Part shown: positions 43,829 through 52,631 of the stretch, in pieces
Position numbering within the stretch: the first letter of the stretch is position 1
Layout of the letters: each line of letters opens with the position of its first letter
Assembly (NCBI GenBank): GCA_029012445.1
Contig: JAQXMC010000033.1
Span: 1 to 64,000, forward strand
Length of the DNA stretch: 64,000 nt
Reading direction: 5' to 3'
Source: Oscillospiraceae bacterium
GTDB taxonomy: Bacteria; Bacillota; Clostridia; Oscillospirales; Acutalibacteraceae
Translations under genes and position numbers: made by a program
The notes under the pieces: model-generated
What the model saw: only the letters and a program-made list of their open reading frames with translations
What the model was told of the DNA's origin: nothing
The model's database searches: none

Positions 43829-45133
43829 ATGTTAGCAAAAATCACTGCGTTTTTCGTATCGATCGTCATGTTCTTTTCTTCGATAATTCCGGGCCTGTTC
43901 AAACAGCTCGGCATCGGAAACAAAGTCGTTGACATCGCAACCGATGTCGGAAAATATGTTGAAACGCATCTCCCCGTTTTCAAGGTAATGTTTGACACTT
44001 TGGGCGAAGCCTTCAAAGCGACCGCTGTTGAAAATGCCGTCCCCTGCACCGTCATTCTCGAAGACGGAAGCTATGAAGAAACAACCTATATCGACTTTAA
44101 CGGCAACTTCGGCTACATGATCCTTTCAAAGGATTACTACATATATGCTTATAAGAGTGAGGGCGATTTCAGTCAGCTCAAATCTCTTGACAGAGTTTAT
44201 TACAGCGTAACCGACGGATTCGGCTATCTCGACGGCGACGGCAACTTTGTTTCCTACGGCTTGGAAGACCTTTCCGCCGATGAGTCCTTCACCTATGAAT
44301 ATCTTGTTGAATATTTCAACTATGTTTCACAGGACGGCTCTCTCAGGGACACGGACGAATATGTCAAAGATCAATACGGCAACGGATATCAGCTCGCCTC
44401 TCAGTTTGAGCTTGACGACTTTGATTACACCACACAGATGTCGACCTCTGTTTATAAAGAGATTCCGAAGCCCGGCTGGGTGACAAGCGAAGGCAACTGC
44501 TCGCTTCAGGCTATCTACACGATGCTCAACTACTATCAGAAAAATGCCGGATCATCTACTCCCGCCAAATACGCCGCTCTTCCCTCAAGCAGCGACAAGG
44601 CAAAGATCTATGCTAACCTCGATCCGTTCTTTGATGAGTTCAAGGACAATGAAAATTATTATATTGAGGGATATAACAGAAAGACCGGTAAGTGCACGGG
44701 CTTTACGGTTCCCGCAATGTATAAGACAATAAGAACATTCTGCGTTGAAAACTACGGCTACAAGACCGGTGGCACCGATCCCGACAACTTCAAATATATT
44801 GTTCGCAATGTGTTTGACACATATAATGTTGAGCCCACTGCGCTCAAGGAGCATGTTGACCTGAAGACATTCCAGGCGGTCGTTGTTCCTCATCTAAAGA
44901 AAGGACTCCCCGTTCTCTGGTCGACGAGTGAAAGCACAACATACGGCAGTCACACAACTGTTGTAACCGGATATAAGATATACACAAAGACGGTTGAGGT
45001 CAACGGCTTCAAAATTCTCACCGACAGAATCGTTCTTCTCAAGCTCAATGATAACTGGTCGCCTAACGGCAATTATTTCGATTACACAAGATATACAGTC
45101 GGAACAGGCTCATTCTATACGCTTGACGACTGA
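43829..45133 (+). CDS. Secreted C39-like (papain-fold) cysteine peptidase candidate
   Basis: A 434-residue protein with an N-terminal hydrophobic stretch (ITAFFVSIVMFFSSIIPGLF), a roughly 180-residue region that may be a propeptide, and a C-terminal half that looks like the C39_2 or streptopain-like fold. Candidate catalytic residues are Cys224 (SEGNCSLQAIYTMLNYY), His375 (GSHTTVVTGY) and Asn407/Asp408 (LNDNW). Strong GGGAGG ribosome binding site. It may cut proteins or act as a bacteriocin-type hydrolase outside the cell. No ABC transporter or leader peptide gene is next to it. Function is inferred from the motif order only. Confidence 0.65.
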   Translation: MLAKITAFFVSIVMFFSSIIPGLFKQLGIGNKVVDIATDVGKYVETHLPVFKVMFDTLGEAFKATAVENAVPCTVILEDGSYEETTYIDFNGNFGYMILSKDYYIYAYKSEGDFSQLKSLDRVYYSVTDGFGYLDGDGNFVSYGLEDLSADESFTYEYLVEYFNYVSQDGSLRDTDEYVKDQYGNGYQLASQFELDDFDYTTQMSTSVYKEIPKPGWVTSEGNCSLQAIYTMLNYYQKNAGSSTPAKYAALPSSSDKAKIYANLDPFFDEFKDNENYYIEGYNRKTGKCTGFTVPAMYKTIRTFCVENYGYKTGGTDPDNFKYIVRNVFDTYNVEPTALKEHVDLKTFQAVVVPHLKKGLPVLWSTSESTTYGSHTTVVTGYKIYTKTVEVNGFKILTDRIVLLKLNDNWSPNGNYFDYTRYTVGTGSFYTLDD

Positions 45134-45222
45134 TAAATCCGGCAGTTCATCGGACCGCATTTAAAATCAGATATAAAGGCCGCCTATCTGCGTATTCATC
45201 AGAGGGCGGCTTCTTTATATGC

Positions 45223-45257
45223 AGACACGCGGCACCTTACGGCGCCGCGTGTCTTTT
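45223..45257 (+). terminator. Terminator, probably bidirectional
   Basis: AGACACGCGGC (45223-45233) pairs with GCCGCGTGTCT (45243-45253), then TTTTT. A weaker GCCGCC/GGCGGC hairpin lies just before it at about 45179-45210. Serves the peptidase-like gene and, reading the other way, the DivIVA-like gene. Confidence 0.7.
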
Positions 45258-45261
45258 TAAC

Positions 45262-45708
45262 TTAATCCACATATTGCTCAATAATGTCAAATAAATCTCT
45301 GTCATATTCGTCTCTGTCATCGGCAGGGGCGCTTTCTTTTTCTTTAGGCGTTTCAGCCATGAGCTCGTTCACCTTTGCAATCAGAGCTTCAACCATTTCT
45401 TTGAGTTTCGCCGTTTCCGTTTCGCTTTCGGCTCCGGCGTTATCCGGCTCTGTTTTCTGAGCTTTTTCTCTTTCCGCTTTTTCACTCTCAAGCTTGTCGC
45501 ACCGGTCCCGAAGCTCCTTGTTTTCGTTCTTCAGCCGTTCGATCTCGCTTGTCAGTGAGTTCGCCCGTTCGTTTGCTTCTTTCAGCTCTTTGTCTTTCTG
45601 AGCTGTTTTATCGTGAAATTCGTCGGTTATTTTTGAAATATAATTCATGACATCGTCTCTGTCAAAGCCGCCGAAATTCACCTTTTTAAATATAATATCA
45701 TTTTCCAT
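45262..45708 (-). CDS. DivIVA-like coiled-coil protein
   Basis: A 148-residue protein. The first 30 residues (KVNFGGFDRDDVMNYI) resemble the DivIVA/GpsB membrane-binding motif, followed by a heptad-rich coiled coil (about residues 35-85), an acidic linker, a second short helix and an acidic end. It may mark poles or septa or scaffold other proteins. The gene stands alone after the GH13 gene. The match is to the motif only; the protein is shorter than most DivIVA. Confidence 0.6.
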   Translation of the reverse strand: MENDIIFKKVNFGGFDRDDVMNYISKITDEFHDKTAQKDKELKEANERANSLTSEIERLKNENKELRDRCDKLESEKAEREKAQKTEPDNAGAESETETAKLKEMVEALIAKVNELMAETPKEKESAPADDRDEYDRDLFDIIEQYVD

Positions 45709-45735
45709 TTCGCTGTTTGCCTTTCAGGTTATGCT

Positions 45736-47643
45736 TTATTTGTTCTTGCGGTAGATATTCGCTTCAAACGGTCTGAGAACGGAGGCTATTGCGCAATAGT
45801 TCGACTTGACAAGAGTATATCCGTCCGTTCCGGTTTTTCTCGGTCTTTCCTTAGCAGTGAGGTTCATCTCAACAAGAAATTCTTCCTCGCTGTCCGCTCT
45901 GAAATATGTCAGAACATCTGAGAATTTATCGTCCGGAAGAATAAAGTCGCCGTATACAAGAGTCGGTGTCTCATGGCGCAGAGCAATCATAGAGCGATAG
46001 AAATTCAGAACAGAAAATTCATCGTTCTCCTGCGCTTTCACATTCAGATATTTATGATTTTTGTTGACTTCTATCCAAGGCGTTCCGGTCGTGAATCCGC
46101 CGTTATCGCCGTCCGTCCACTGCATCGGCGTTCTCGCGTGATCCCGGCTGCCTGCAAGAACAGTTTCAAAAGCGTCGCTTGCGCTCTTGCCCTTCTCTAT
46201 AAGCTCCTTATAAAGGTTCAGGCTCTCCACATCTCTGAACTGATTGATATTTTGAAAGTCAATATTGGTCATTCCTATTTCCTCGCCCTGATAAATAAAC
46301 GGCGTACCCTTGAAGGTCATCTGCATCATGGCGAGCAGCTTGCTGACCTCCTCCCGATATTTTCCGTCCGGGCAGACCTTTGAGGTCATTCTCGGCCAGT
46401 CGTGATTTTCAAAGAATACGACAGGCCAGCAGTGATTTCCGTAGCCGAGCTGCCATTTGACAAGCTCTTTCGCCATCGGTCTGAGATCATAGGTATATTT
46501 CTGAAAGCGCTTTTTGCCCGGGTTATCCATGTGATCAAACGAGAACACCGTATCGAGTTCTCCTCTGTCGTCGCCGGTCATCAGCTTGCTCATTTCAATG
46601 CCGGTTCCCTGACATTCGCCTATCGTGAACGCGTCGTAATTCCCGAAGGTATTCTCTCTCATCTCGCGAAGATAAGTGTGAAGCTTCGGACCGTAGAAAT
46701 AATGCTCGACTCCCTTGAAGCCCATGAGCGTGCCGATGACCTCGTTGCCGTCCGGCAGTCCGTCAGCCTTTGAAATGAAGCTTATGACATCCATTCTGAA
46801 GCCGTCGATGCCCTTGTCAAGCCACCAGTTGATCATGTCATAAAGATCTTTTCTTAAATTTTCGTTTTCCCAGTTGAAATCCATCTGCTTTTTTGTGAAC
46901 AGATGCATAGCCCACTGCTTTCTTTCAGGATAATAATTCCATGCCGGTCCGCTGAATATTGATGTCCAGTTGTTCGGAGGTGTGTTTTCGTCGCCGTCAC
47001 GCCAGATGTAATAATCTCTGTAAGGCGAATCAGGATCCGAAACCGAGCTTTTGAACCATTCGTGTTCATCTGAACTGTGATTTATGACAAGATCCATTAT
47101 AAGCTTCATTCCGCGCTTGTGTATCTCGGAAAGAAGTCTGTCAAAATCCTCCATCGTCCCGAATTCGCGCATTATTGCCCTGTAATCTCTTATATCGTAT
47201 CCGTTATCGTCGTTCGGCGAATCATAGATCGGACTGCACCAAATAGCGTCAACTCCGAGCGCTTTGAGATAGTCAAGCTTTTCGATAATGCCATTCAGAT
47301 CGCCTATTCCGTCGCCGTTTGAATCCTTGAACGATCTCGGATATATCTGATAGAAAACAGCTTCTTTCCACCATTTATGCTGAATAGAAACATCGCCCGA
47401 AGCGGGAATATCGGACTCACAGTTAAGCATACTTATAAGTGCGTCTATTACCCCGTCGTCGAGCTTGCCCATTGAAAGCTTTTTCAGGCTCCCGAGCTTC
47501 AGCTTTCCTATCGGCGTTTTAGTAATGACCGAGCTGCTCAGGCCCGCCGAATATAAAACTTTATTGAGAAGATCGCTTCCGACCGGAGAAGCAAGAACTT
47601 CGTTTATCGTTGTGTCTCTCGTTACAGTGGCTGCTTTCATCAT
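45736..47643 (-). CDS. GH13 alpha-glucosidase / oligo-1,6-glucosidase with extra N-terminal module
   Basis: A 635-residue cytoplasmic enzyme. From about residue 95 it is a GH13 (subfamily 31-like) hydrolase: EAVFYQIYPRSF, MDLVINHSSDEHEW, nucleophile Asp in GFRMDVISF, acid Glu in IGECQGTG and the NHD motif in FENHDWPRM. The first 85 or so residues form a separate small domain (TTINEVLASPVGSDLLNKVL, then LDDGVIDALISML) that is not part of the GH13 plan. The ATG at 47643 follows AAGGAG; the frame upstream is untranslated leader. Likely acts on isomaltose or other alpha-glucosides. Confidence 0.85.
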   Translation of the reverse strand: MMKAATVTRDTTINEVLASPVGSDLLNKVLYSAGLSSSVITKTPIGKLKLGSLKKLSMGKLDDGVIDALISMLNCESDIPASGDVSIQHKWWKEAVFYQIYPRSFKDSNGDGIGDLNGIIEKLDYLKALGVDAIWCSPIYDSPNDDNGYDIRDYRAIMREFGTMEDFDRLLSEIHKRGMKLIMDLVINHSSDEHEWFKSSVSDPDSPYRDYYIWRDGDENTPPNNWTSIFSGPAWNYYPERKQWAMHLFTKKQMDFNWENENLRKDLYDMINWWLDKGIDGFRMDVISFISKADGLPDGNEVIGTLMGFKGVEHYFYGPKLHTYLREMRENTFGNYDAFTIGECQGTGIEMSKLMTGDDRGELDTVFSFDHMDNPGKKRFQKYTYDLRPMAKELVKWQLGYGNHCWPVVFFENHDWPRMTSKVCPDGKYREEVSKLLAMMQMTFKGTPFIYQGEEIGMTNIDFQNINQFRDVESLNLYKELIEKGKSASDAFETVLAGSRDHARTPMQWTDGDNGGFTTGTPWIEVNKNHKYLNVKAQENDEFSVLNFYRSMIALRHETPTLVYGDFILPDDKFSDVLTYFRADSEEEFLVEMNLTAKERPRKTGTDGYTLVKSNYCAIASVLRPFEANIYRKNK

Positions 47644-47688
47644 AATGTCTCCTTTTCTGCCGTTGTATAAATATAATCGAATAAAAAT

Positions 47689-47717
47689 ATAATACACTAA
47701 AGAGAGTGACAATACAA
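47689..47717 (-). promoter_or_regulatory. Promoter of the GH13 gene
   Basis: On the minus strand TTGTAT (47712-47717), 17 bases, TATTAT (47689-47694). Confidence 0.5.
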
Positions 47718-47736
47718 TAAAATTGCTGTAAATTAT

Positions 47737-47765
47737 TTGACATTTTTTGCCTTTGTATGTAAAAT
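47737..47765 (+). promoter_or_regulatory. Promoter of the deoC operon
   Basis: TTGACA (47737-47742), 17 bases, TAAAAT (47760-47765), about 70 bases before the deoC ATG. Confidence 0.65.
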
Positions 47766-47836
47766 GTAGTTGTGAAAACAGCGCCAAAAAATCAAAAGCT
47801 TCGGCGCACAAACTAACACAAAAAGGAGCGGAAAAT

Positions 47837-48505
47837 ATGGAAATATCCGAAATTCTGAAAAAAGTCGATCATACCGTGCTGAACCAGGCGTCGACCTGGA
47901 GCGATATTAAGGCTCTTTGCGACGACGGAATCAAATATCATTGCGCCAGTGTGTGCATACCGCCGGCGTATGTCAAAAAAGCCAAAGAATATGTCGGCAA
48001 CAAGATTGCTGTCTGCACTGTTATAGGGTTCCCGAACGGCTACAACACAACAAAAGTCAAGGTCTTTGAAACTGAGGACGCCGTTGACAACGGCGCCGAT
48101 GAAATAGACATGGTCATCAATATAGGTATGCTCAGGAATAAACGCTATGACGATGTCCTTTCAGAGATCAGAGCCGTGAAAGCCGCCTGCCGCGGAAAGC
48201 TTCTTAAAGTAATCATCGAGACCTGTCTTCTGACAGAAGAAGAAAAGATAAAAATGTGTCAGATCGTTTCCGAATCCGGAGCTGATTATATCAAGACTTC
48301 AACAGGCTTCTCAACGGGCGGCGCTACCCGTGAGGATATAAAGCTTTTCGCCGAAAATGTTGCGCCGCATCTGAAAATCAAGGCGGCGGGCGGAATATCA
48401 AGCCTTGAGGACGCCGAGGAATTTATAAAGCTCGGCGCAAGCAGACTCGGAACGAGCAGAATAGTCAAAATAGTCAAACAGGAAGAATCAGACTCTTCAT
48501 ATTAA
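47837..48505 (+). CDS. deoC: Deoxyribose-phosphate aldolase
   Basis: A 222-residue class I aldolase that splits deoxyribose 5-phosphate into glyceraldehyde 3-phosphate and acetaldehyde. The Schiff-base Lys is in [28 protein letters not shown] carries a second conserved Lys. ATG 47837 follows AAAAAGGAG; 30 upstream codons in the frame are leader. It opens a nucleoside-catabolism operon. Confidence 0.95.
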   Translation: MEISEILKKVDHTVLNQASTWSDIKALCDDGIKYHCASVCIPPAYVKKAKEYVGNKIAVCTVIGFPNGYNTTKVKVFETEDAVDNGADEIDMVINIGMLRNKRYDDVLSEIRAVKAACRGKLLKVIIETCLLTEEEKIKMCQIVSESGADYIKTSTGFSTGGATREDIKLFAENVAPHLKIKAAGGISSLEDAEEFIKLGASRLGTSRIVKIVKQEESDSSY

Positions 48506-48518
48506 AAAGGAGAAAATT

Positions 48519-49235
48519 ATGAACACACCTCACATAAATCTGAAAAACGGCGAATTTGCCAAGACCGTGCTGATGCCGGGCGATCCGCTCAGAGCCGAAT
48601 TTATCGCAAAGAATTATCTTCAGAATGCTGTTCTCATCAACAATGTCAGAGGCATTCAGGGATACACGGGCGAATATAAAGGTCACACGGTATCCGTTAT
48701 GGCCAGCGGAATGGGAATGCCCTCGATCGGCATATATTCCTATGAGCTTTTCAACTTTTTCGGAGTCGATAACATAATCCGTATCGGCTCTGCGGGCGGA
48801 CTTGCGGATTATCTCAAGCTGCGCGATATCGTGTTCGGAATCGGAGCCAACACAAATTCAAATTTCGGCAGCCAATTCGGCGTGAACGGAATTATAGCGC
48901 CGACCTGCAGCTATAAGCTTCTGACAACGGCTGTGGAAAAAGCTCATCAGATCGGCGTTGAACCGATCATAGGCAATCTTTATTCCTCCGACACATTCTA
49001 TGACGCCGACCCCGAAAGCCTGAAAAAATGGAAGTCCGTCGGCTCTGTCGCTGTCGAAATGGAGGCTGCGGCGCTCTATCTCAACGCAATCAGAGCGGGC
49101 AAAAATGCGCTCGCAATATGCACTGTATCGGATCTTCCGCTCACAGGCGAAGCCTGCTCGGCTGAAGAAAGACAGAACACCTTCACACAGATGATGGAAA
49201 TTGCTCTTGAAACCGCCGTTTCATCGGACAGCTGA
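48519..49235 (+). CDS. deoD: Purine-nucleoside phosphorylase DeoD
   Basis: A 238-residue hexameric-type PNP that splits purine nucleosides with phosphate. MPGDPLRAEFIAKNYL at the start, RIGSAGGL and VEMEAAALY are the phosphate and nucleoside contacts. It lies 13 bases after deoC with AAAAAGGAG. Confidence 0.95.
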   Translation: MNTPHINLKNGEFAKTVLMPGDPLRAEFIAKNYLQNAVLINNVRGIQGYTGEYKGHTVSVMASGMGMPSIGIYSYELFNFFGVDNIIRIGSAGGLADYLKLRDIVFGIGANTNSNFGSQFGVNGIIAPTCSYKLLTTAVEKAHQIGVEPIIGNLYSSDTFYDADPESLKKWKSVGSVAVEMEAAALYLNAIRAGKNALAICTVSDLPLTGEACSAEERQNTFTQMMEIALETAVSSDS

Positions 49236-49251
49236 AACGAGGCGATATATT

Positions 49252-50424
49252 ATGAAAATTAAAAGGATTTTTTTGATAGTTCTCGACAGCGTGGGCATAG
49301 GAGAGCTGCCGGACGCAGGAAACTACGGCGACGAGGGCAGCAACACTCTCAGATCCTGCTTCATGCAGGAAAACTTCAGCGTGCCTAATATGAAAAAACT
49401 CGGTCTGTTCAATATCGACGGCATTGACTACGCCGACGGCTGCAATTCTCCTGCCGGAGCCTACGGAAGGCTTGCGGAGTGCTCCAAGGGCAAGGACACC
49501 ACAACTGGGCACTGGGAAATATGCGGTCTTGTCAGCGAAAAGCCCTTCCCGACTTACCCCGACGGCTTCCCAAAGGAAGTTCTTGACGAGTTTTCAAAGC
49601 GCACAGGCAGAGGGGTACTCTGCAACAAGCCGTATTCCGGCACAAAGGTCATTCTCGATTACGGCAGAGAGCATATAAAAACCGGTGATCTTATCGTTTA
49701 TACCTCGGCGGACAGCGTATTCCAGATTGCGGCTCACGAAGATGTCGTTCCCGTTGAGCAGCTCTATGATTACTGCCGAACAGCCCGCAGTATTCTCCGC
49801 GGTGAGCACGGAGTCGGCAGAGTTATCGCAAGACCGTTCACAGGCGAATATCCGAATTTCGAGCGCACTCCCCGCCGCCATGATTTTTCGCTTGTACCGC
49901 CGAAAGACACCGTTCTTGACGAGCTTCTCGCCGCAGGCTACGATGTCAGGCCCGTCGGCAAAATTTATGATATTTTTGCCGGCAAGGGCGTTATGGACGC
50001 TGAGCCGACAGTCGGCAACAAAGACGGCATGACCAAAACCGACGCGTGGGCCGATAGAGATTTCAACGGCCTTTGCTTTGTTAATCTCGTTGATTTTGAT
50101 ATGCTCTACGGTCACAGAAACGACGCTGTCGGGTACGCACGGGCTCTGAGCGAATTTGACGAATGGCTCGGCGGCTTTCTCAATAAACTGCGAGACGACG
50201 ATATCCTGTTTATCACCGCCGATCACGGCTGCGACCCGATAACTCCGAGCACGGATCATTCAAGAGAATATATACCTCTTCTCGTTTTCGGCAAGAGCGT
50301 CAGGAGCGTTAATATCGGAACGAGAAGCTCATTTGCCGATATTGGCAAAACTATTGCCGACATATTCGGCGTCAGATCCGGCGCGGCCGGTGAGAGCTTT
50401 AAGGATCTTATATTGAAAGGATGA
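49252..50424 (+). CDS. deoB: Phosphopentomutase DeoB
   Basis: A 390-residue alkaline-phosphatase-superfamily enzyme that turns (deoxy)ribose 1-phosphate into the 5-phosphate, the link between DeoD and DeoC. Metal motifs LDSVGIGELPDAG near the start and TADHGCDP near the end are intact, as is KGKDTTTGHWE with the phosphorylated Thr. ATG 49252 gives the normal length; 17 more codons upstream would overlap deoD. Confidence 0.95.
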   Translation: MKIKRIFLIVLDSVGIGELPDAGNYGDEGSNTLRSCFMQENFSVPNMKKLGLFNIDGIDYADGCNSPAGAYGRLAECSKGKDTTTGHWEICGLVSEKPFPTYPDGFPKEVLDEFSKRTGRGVLCNKPYSGTKVILDYGREHIKTGDLIVYTSADSVFQIAAHEDVVPVEQLYDYCRTARSILRGEHGVGRVIARPFTGEYPNFERTPRRHDFSLVPPKDTVLDELLAAGYDVRPVGKIYDIFAGKGVMDAEPTVGNKDGMTKTDAWADRDFNGLCFVNLVDFDMLYGHRNDAVGYARALSEFDEWLGGFLNKLRDDDILFITADHGCDPITPSTDHSREYIPLLVFGKSVRSVNIGTRSSFADIGKTIADIFGVRSGAAGESFKDLILKG

Positions 50425-50428
50425 TTTT

Positions 50429-50836
50429 ATGACCTCCCGTGAGCTTGTTGAACTGGCAAAGAAAGCCGCCGAAAATGCTTATGTTCCTTATTCCCGTCAC
50501 TATGTCGGAGCTGCGCTTGAAGCAAAAAGCGGCAAGGTCTATCTCGGCTGCAATATCGAAAACGCAGCCTACGGGCCGACTAACTGCGCCGAAAGAACAG
50601 CTTTTTTCAAGGCGATAAGCGAGGGCGAGAGAGGATTTTCAAAAATTGCCGTTGTCGGCGGAAAGGATCTCGACTTTAAGACATACTTCACTCCCTGCGG
50701 CATTTGCCGGCAGGTTATGAGCGAATTTTGTGACGATGACTTTATTATCATTCTCGGAAAAAACGGTGACGAATATATCGAGAAAAGCCTTGACGAAATA
50801 TTGCCGATGCGCTTTTCACCGAAATATCTGTCATAA
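50429..50836 (+). CDS. cdd: Cytidine deaminase
   Basis: A 135-residue zinc enzyme of the tetrameric type. The zinc site is in NCAERTAFF (Cys and catalytic Glu) and PCGICRQ (two Cys). It converts (deoxy)cytidine to (deoxy)uridine. Four bases after deoB, last gene of the operon. No terminator hairpin with a clear T-run is visible after it. Confidence 0.95.
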   Translation: MTSRELVELAKKAAENAYVPYSRHYVGAALEAKSGKVYLGCNIENAAYGPTNCAERTAFFKAISEGERGFSKIAVVGGKDLDFKTYFTPCGICRQVMSEFCDDDFIIILGKNGDEYIEKSLDEILPMRFSPKYLS

Positions 50837-50949
50837 GCATTTTAATGATCCGTAATGATATAATTTTATTATATCTCGACATTGAAATACTTTTATTTAG
50901 CAATTTTGCACAAGAATTGATAATGAAGTAAAAATTTTCATAAAAATTG

Positions 50950-50977
50950 TTGATAATTTTCGCTATTATGATATAAT
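50950..50977 (+). promoter_or_regulatory. Promoter of the BMP lipoprotein gene
   Basis: TTGATA (50950-50955), 16 bases, TATAAT (50972-50977) with TG one base before the -10. A small hairpin (GGATAAGG/CCTATCC) lies in the untranslated leader after it. Confidence 0.65.
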
Positions 50978-51032
50978 CACTATGCGGATAAGGCACTGAC
51001 CTATCCAAAAAAATTTTAGGAGGAAATCCAAT

Positions 51033-52190
51033 ATGAAAAAGTTTCTTGCTTTATTGCTTGCAGCTGTAATGGTTATCTTTGCTTTTGCAGCCTGCGGTAA
51101 TACCAAGACACCGGACAGCACGGATCCCAGCGCTGACAAAAAAGCCGTTGATTACGACGCTATCAGCGATACCTGCGAATCAGCAGACGGCAAGTATGAG
51201 CTTGCATTCGTAACCGACGTCGGTCAGCTCAAGGATAAGTCATTCAACCAGGGTACTTGGGAAGGCCTGAAGAAGTTCGCTTCCGATAACGGCAAGACCT
51301 ATAAGTACTATCAGCCGGCAAACGGCAACAAGGCAACTGATGACGACCGTTTTGACGCTATGAAGGCTGCTGCCGATTCAGGCGCTAAAGTAGTTGTCTG
51401 CGCAGGCTTCCTTCAGGGCACGGCTCTTCAGAAGGCTGCTGAGACCTATCCCGATGTCAACTTCGTTTTCATCGACGGTTGGGCACTTCAGAACGCCAGC
51501 GGAGAAGCTCTCAAGAATGTTGCGGGCGTTGACTTCCAGGAAGAACAGTCAGGCTACCTTGCAGGCTATGCCGCTGTTAAGGAAGGCTTCACCAAGCTCG
51601 GCTTCAGCGGCGGCGGCGGCGGAGAAAATCCGGCTTGCTGCAGATTCGGCTACGGTTATGTTCAGGGCGCAGAGGCTGCTGCCAAAGAGCTCGGCAAGAC
51701 TGTTGAAATGAAATACAGCTGGGAGAACGGTTCATCCTTCTCTGCTTCACCGGAGCTTCAGACAATGCTCAACGGCTGGTACACCTCCGGCACGGAAGTT
51801 GTATTCAGCTGCGGCGGCTCAATGTGTCAGTCAGCGTTTGCGGCGGCTTCAGCTAACGACGGTTATGTAATCGGCGTTGATGTTGACCAGTCATCACAGT
51901 CCTCAACAGTCATCACTTCCGCAACGAAAGGTATCCGTGAAGCTGTTGCTTTCACTCTCCAGAAGTATTATGACAACAAGTGGAGCGACATCGGCGGTGT
52001 TCAGACAACTCTCGGCGCTGCTAACGATGCAGTCGGTCTTCCGACCGATACATGGTCTCTCAAGAACTTCAGCCTTGAAGACTACAACAAGCTGTTCAAT
52101 TCACTCAAGGACGGCTCTGTTACAGTTGACAAGCAGTATGAGAACCTCAAGGCAGATAGCTTCACAGCTGTTAAGCTTGAGATCGTCTGA
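51033..52190 (+). CDS. BMP-family nucleoside-binding lipoprotein
   Basis: A 385-residue substrate-binding protein (BmpA/PnrA type). Signal peptide with lipobox FAFAAC, lipid Cys at 21. The mature part has the family's DKSFNQGTWEGLKKF, GFLQGTALQKAA and GVDVDQS segments. It should hand nucleosides to an ABC importer, which fits the deo-cdd operon just upstream. The ATPase and permease genes that usually follow are absent here: a terminator and then pheST come next. GGAGG precedes the ATG. Confidence 0.88.
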   Translation: MKKFLALLLAAVMVIFAFAACGNTKTPDSTDPSADKKAVDYDAISDTCESADGKYELAFVTDVGQLKDKSFNQGTWEGLKKFASDNGKTYKYYQPANGNKATDDDRFDAMKAAADSGAKVVVCAGFLQGTALQKAAETYPDVNFVFIDGWALQNASGEALKNVAGVDFQEEQSGYLAGYAAVKEGFTKLGFSGGGGGENPACCRFGYGYVQGAEAAAKELGKTVEMKYSWENGSSFSASPELQTMLNGWYTSGTEVVFSCGGSMCQSAFAAASANDGYVIGVDVDQSSQSSTVITSATKGIREAVAFTLQKYYDNKWSDIGGVQTTLGAANDAVGLPTDTWSLKNFSLEDYNKLFNSLKDGSVTVDKQYENLKADSFTAVKLEIV

Positions 52191-52215
52191 TCTTAAATCA
52201 GATCTGTGTCTACAT

Positions 52216-52245
52216 AAGGAGGAGCGTATGCTCCTCCTTTTTTTG
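52216..52245 (+). terminator. Terminator of the BMP lipoprotein gene
   Basis: AAGGAGGAGC (52216-52225) and GCTCCTCCTT (52230-52239) form a perfect 10-base stem with loop GTAT, followed by a run of T. Confidence 0.85.
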
Positions 52246-52319
52246 CTCTCCCCTTCCGGCGTTATTTATGATATTCTGCTATGCACAGCAAATACTTCGA
52301 AAATTTTTTATTTTTTCTC

Positions 52320-52348
52320 TTGAAAGTCTTATCGCTTTGTGTTAGAAT
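52320..52348 (+). promoter_or_regulatory. Promoter of the pheST operon
   Basis: TTGAAA (52320-52325), 17 bases, TAGAAT (52343-52348), placing the transcript start just before the T-box. Confidence 0.7.
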
Positions 52349-52363
52349 GTATCCGTTGAAACA

Positions 52364-52605
52364 CAGTGATGAAGAGAGTAAATATCATCGGACCTTTCAG
52401 AGAGACCCGCAAATGCTGAAAGCGGGTTATTGTCTGCGATATTGAAGTTCACTTCGGAGTGGCGCGGCTGAAGCTTATGTTGTAGGCTGCGACGGTTTAT
52501 CATCGTTATAGATACACGGAGTGTTTGCTTCAGGCAAAAATCAGGGTGGTACCGCGGAGAAATTTTTACTTCGTCCCTATTTCGGGGCGGAGTTTTTATT
52601 TTTAT
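52364..52605 (+). promoter_or_regulatory. T-box riboswitch, tRNA-Phe specific (UUC specifier)
   Basis: The T-box core AGGGTGGTACCGCG is at 52543-52556; its UGGU fits the NCCA end of a tRNA with discriminator A. In Stem I, AGTA and AATATC on the 5' side face GATATT then GAAGTTCA on the 3' side, which puts the specifier codon TTC (Phe) at 52448-52450. The terminator hairpin (ACTTCGTCCC with GGGGCGGAGT, then TTTTTATTTTT) lies at about 52569-52604. Uncharged tRNA-Phe should let transcription go on into pheS. Confidence 0.93.
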
Positions 52606-52631
52606 ATCAATACGGAAAGGAAGTATTGCAA

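Noticed and set aside
49594..50259. 221-residue minus-strand open frame over deoB
   Set aside because: Antisense to an intact deoB whose metal motifs are all present.
52521..52631. N-terminal extension of pheS
   Set aside because: These codons lie in the T-box and its terminator; ATG 52632 has the proper ribosome binding site and family length.
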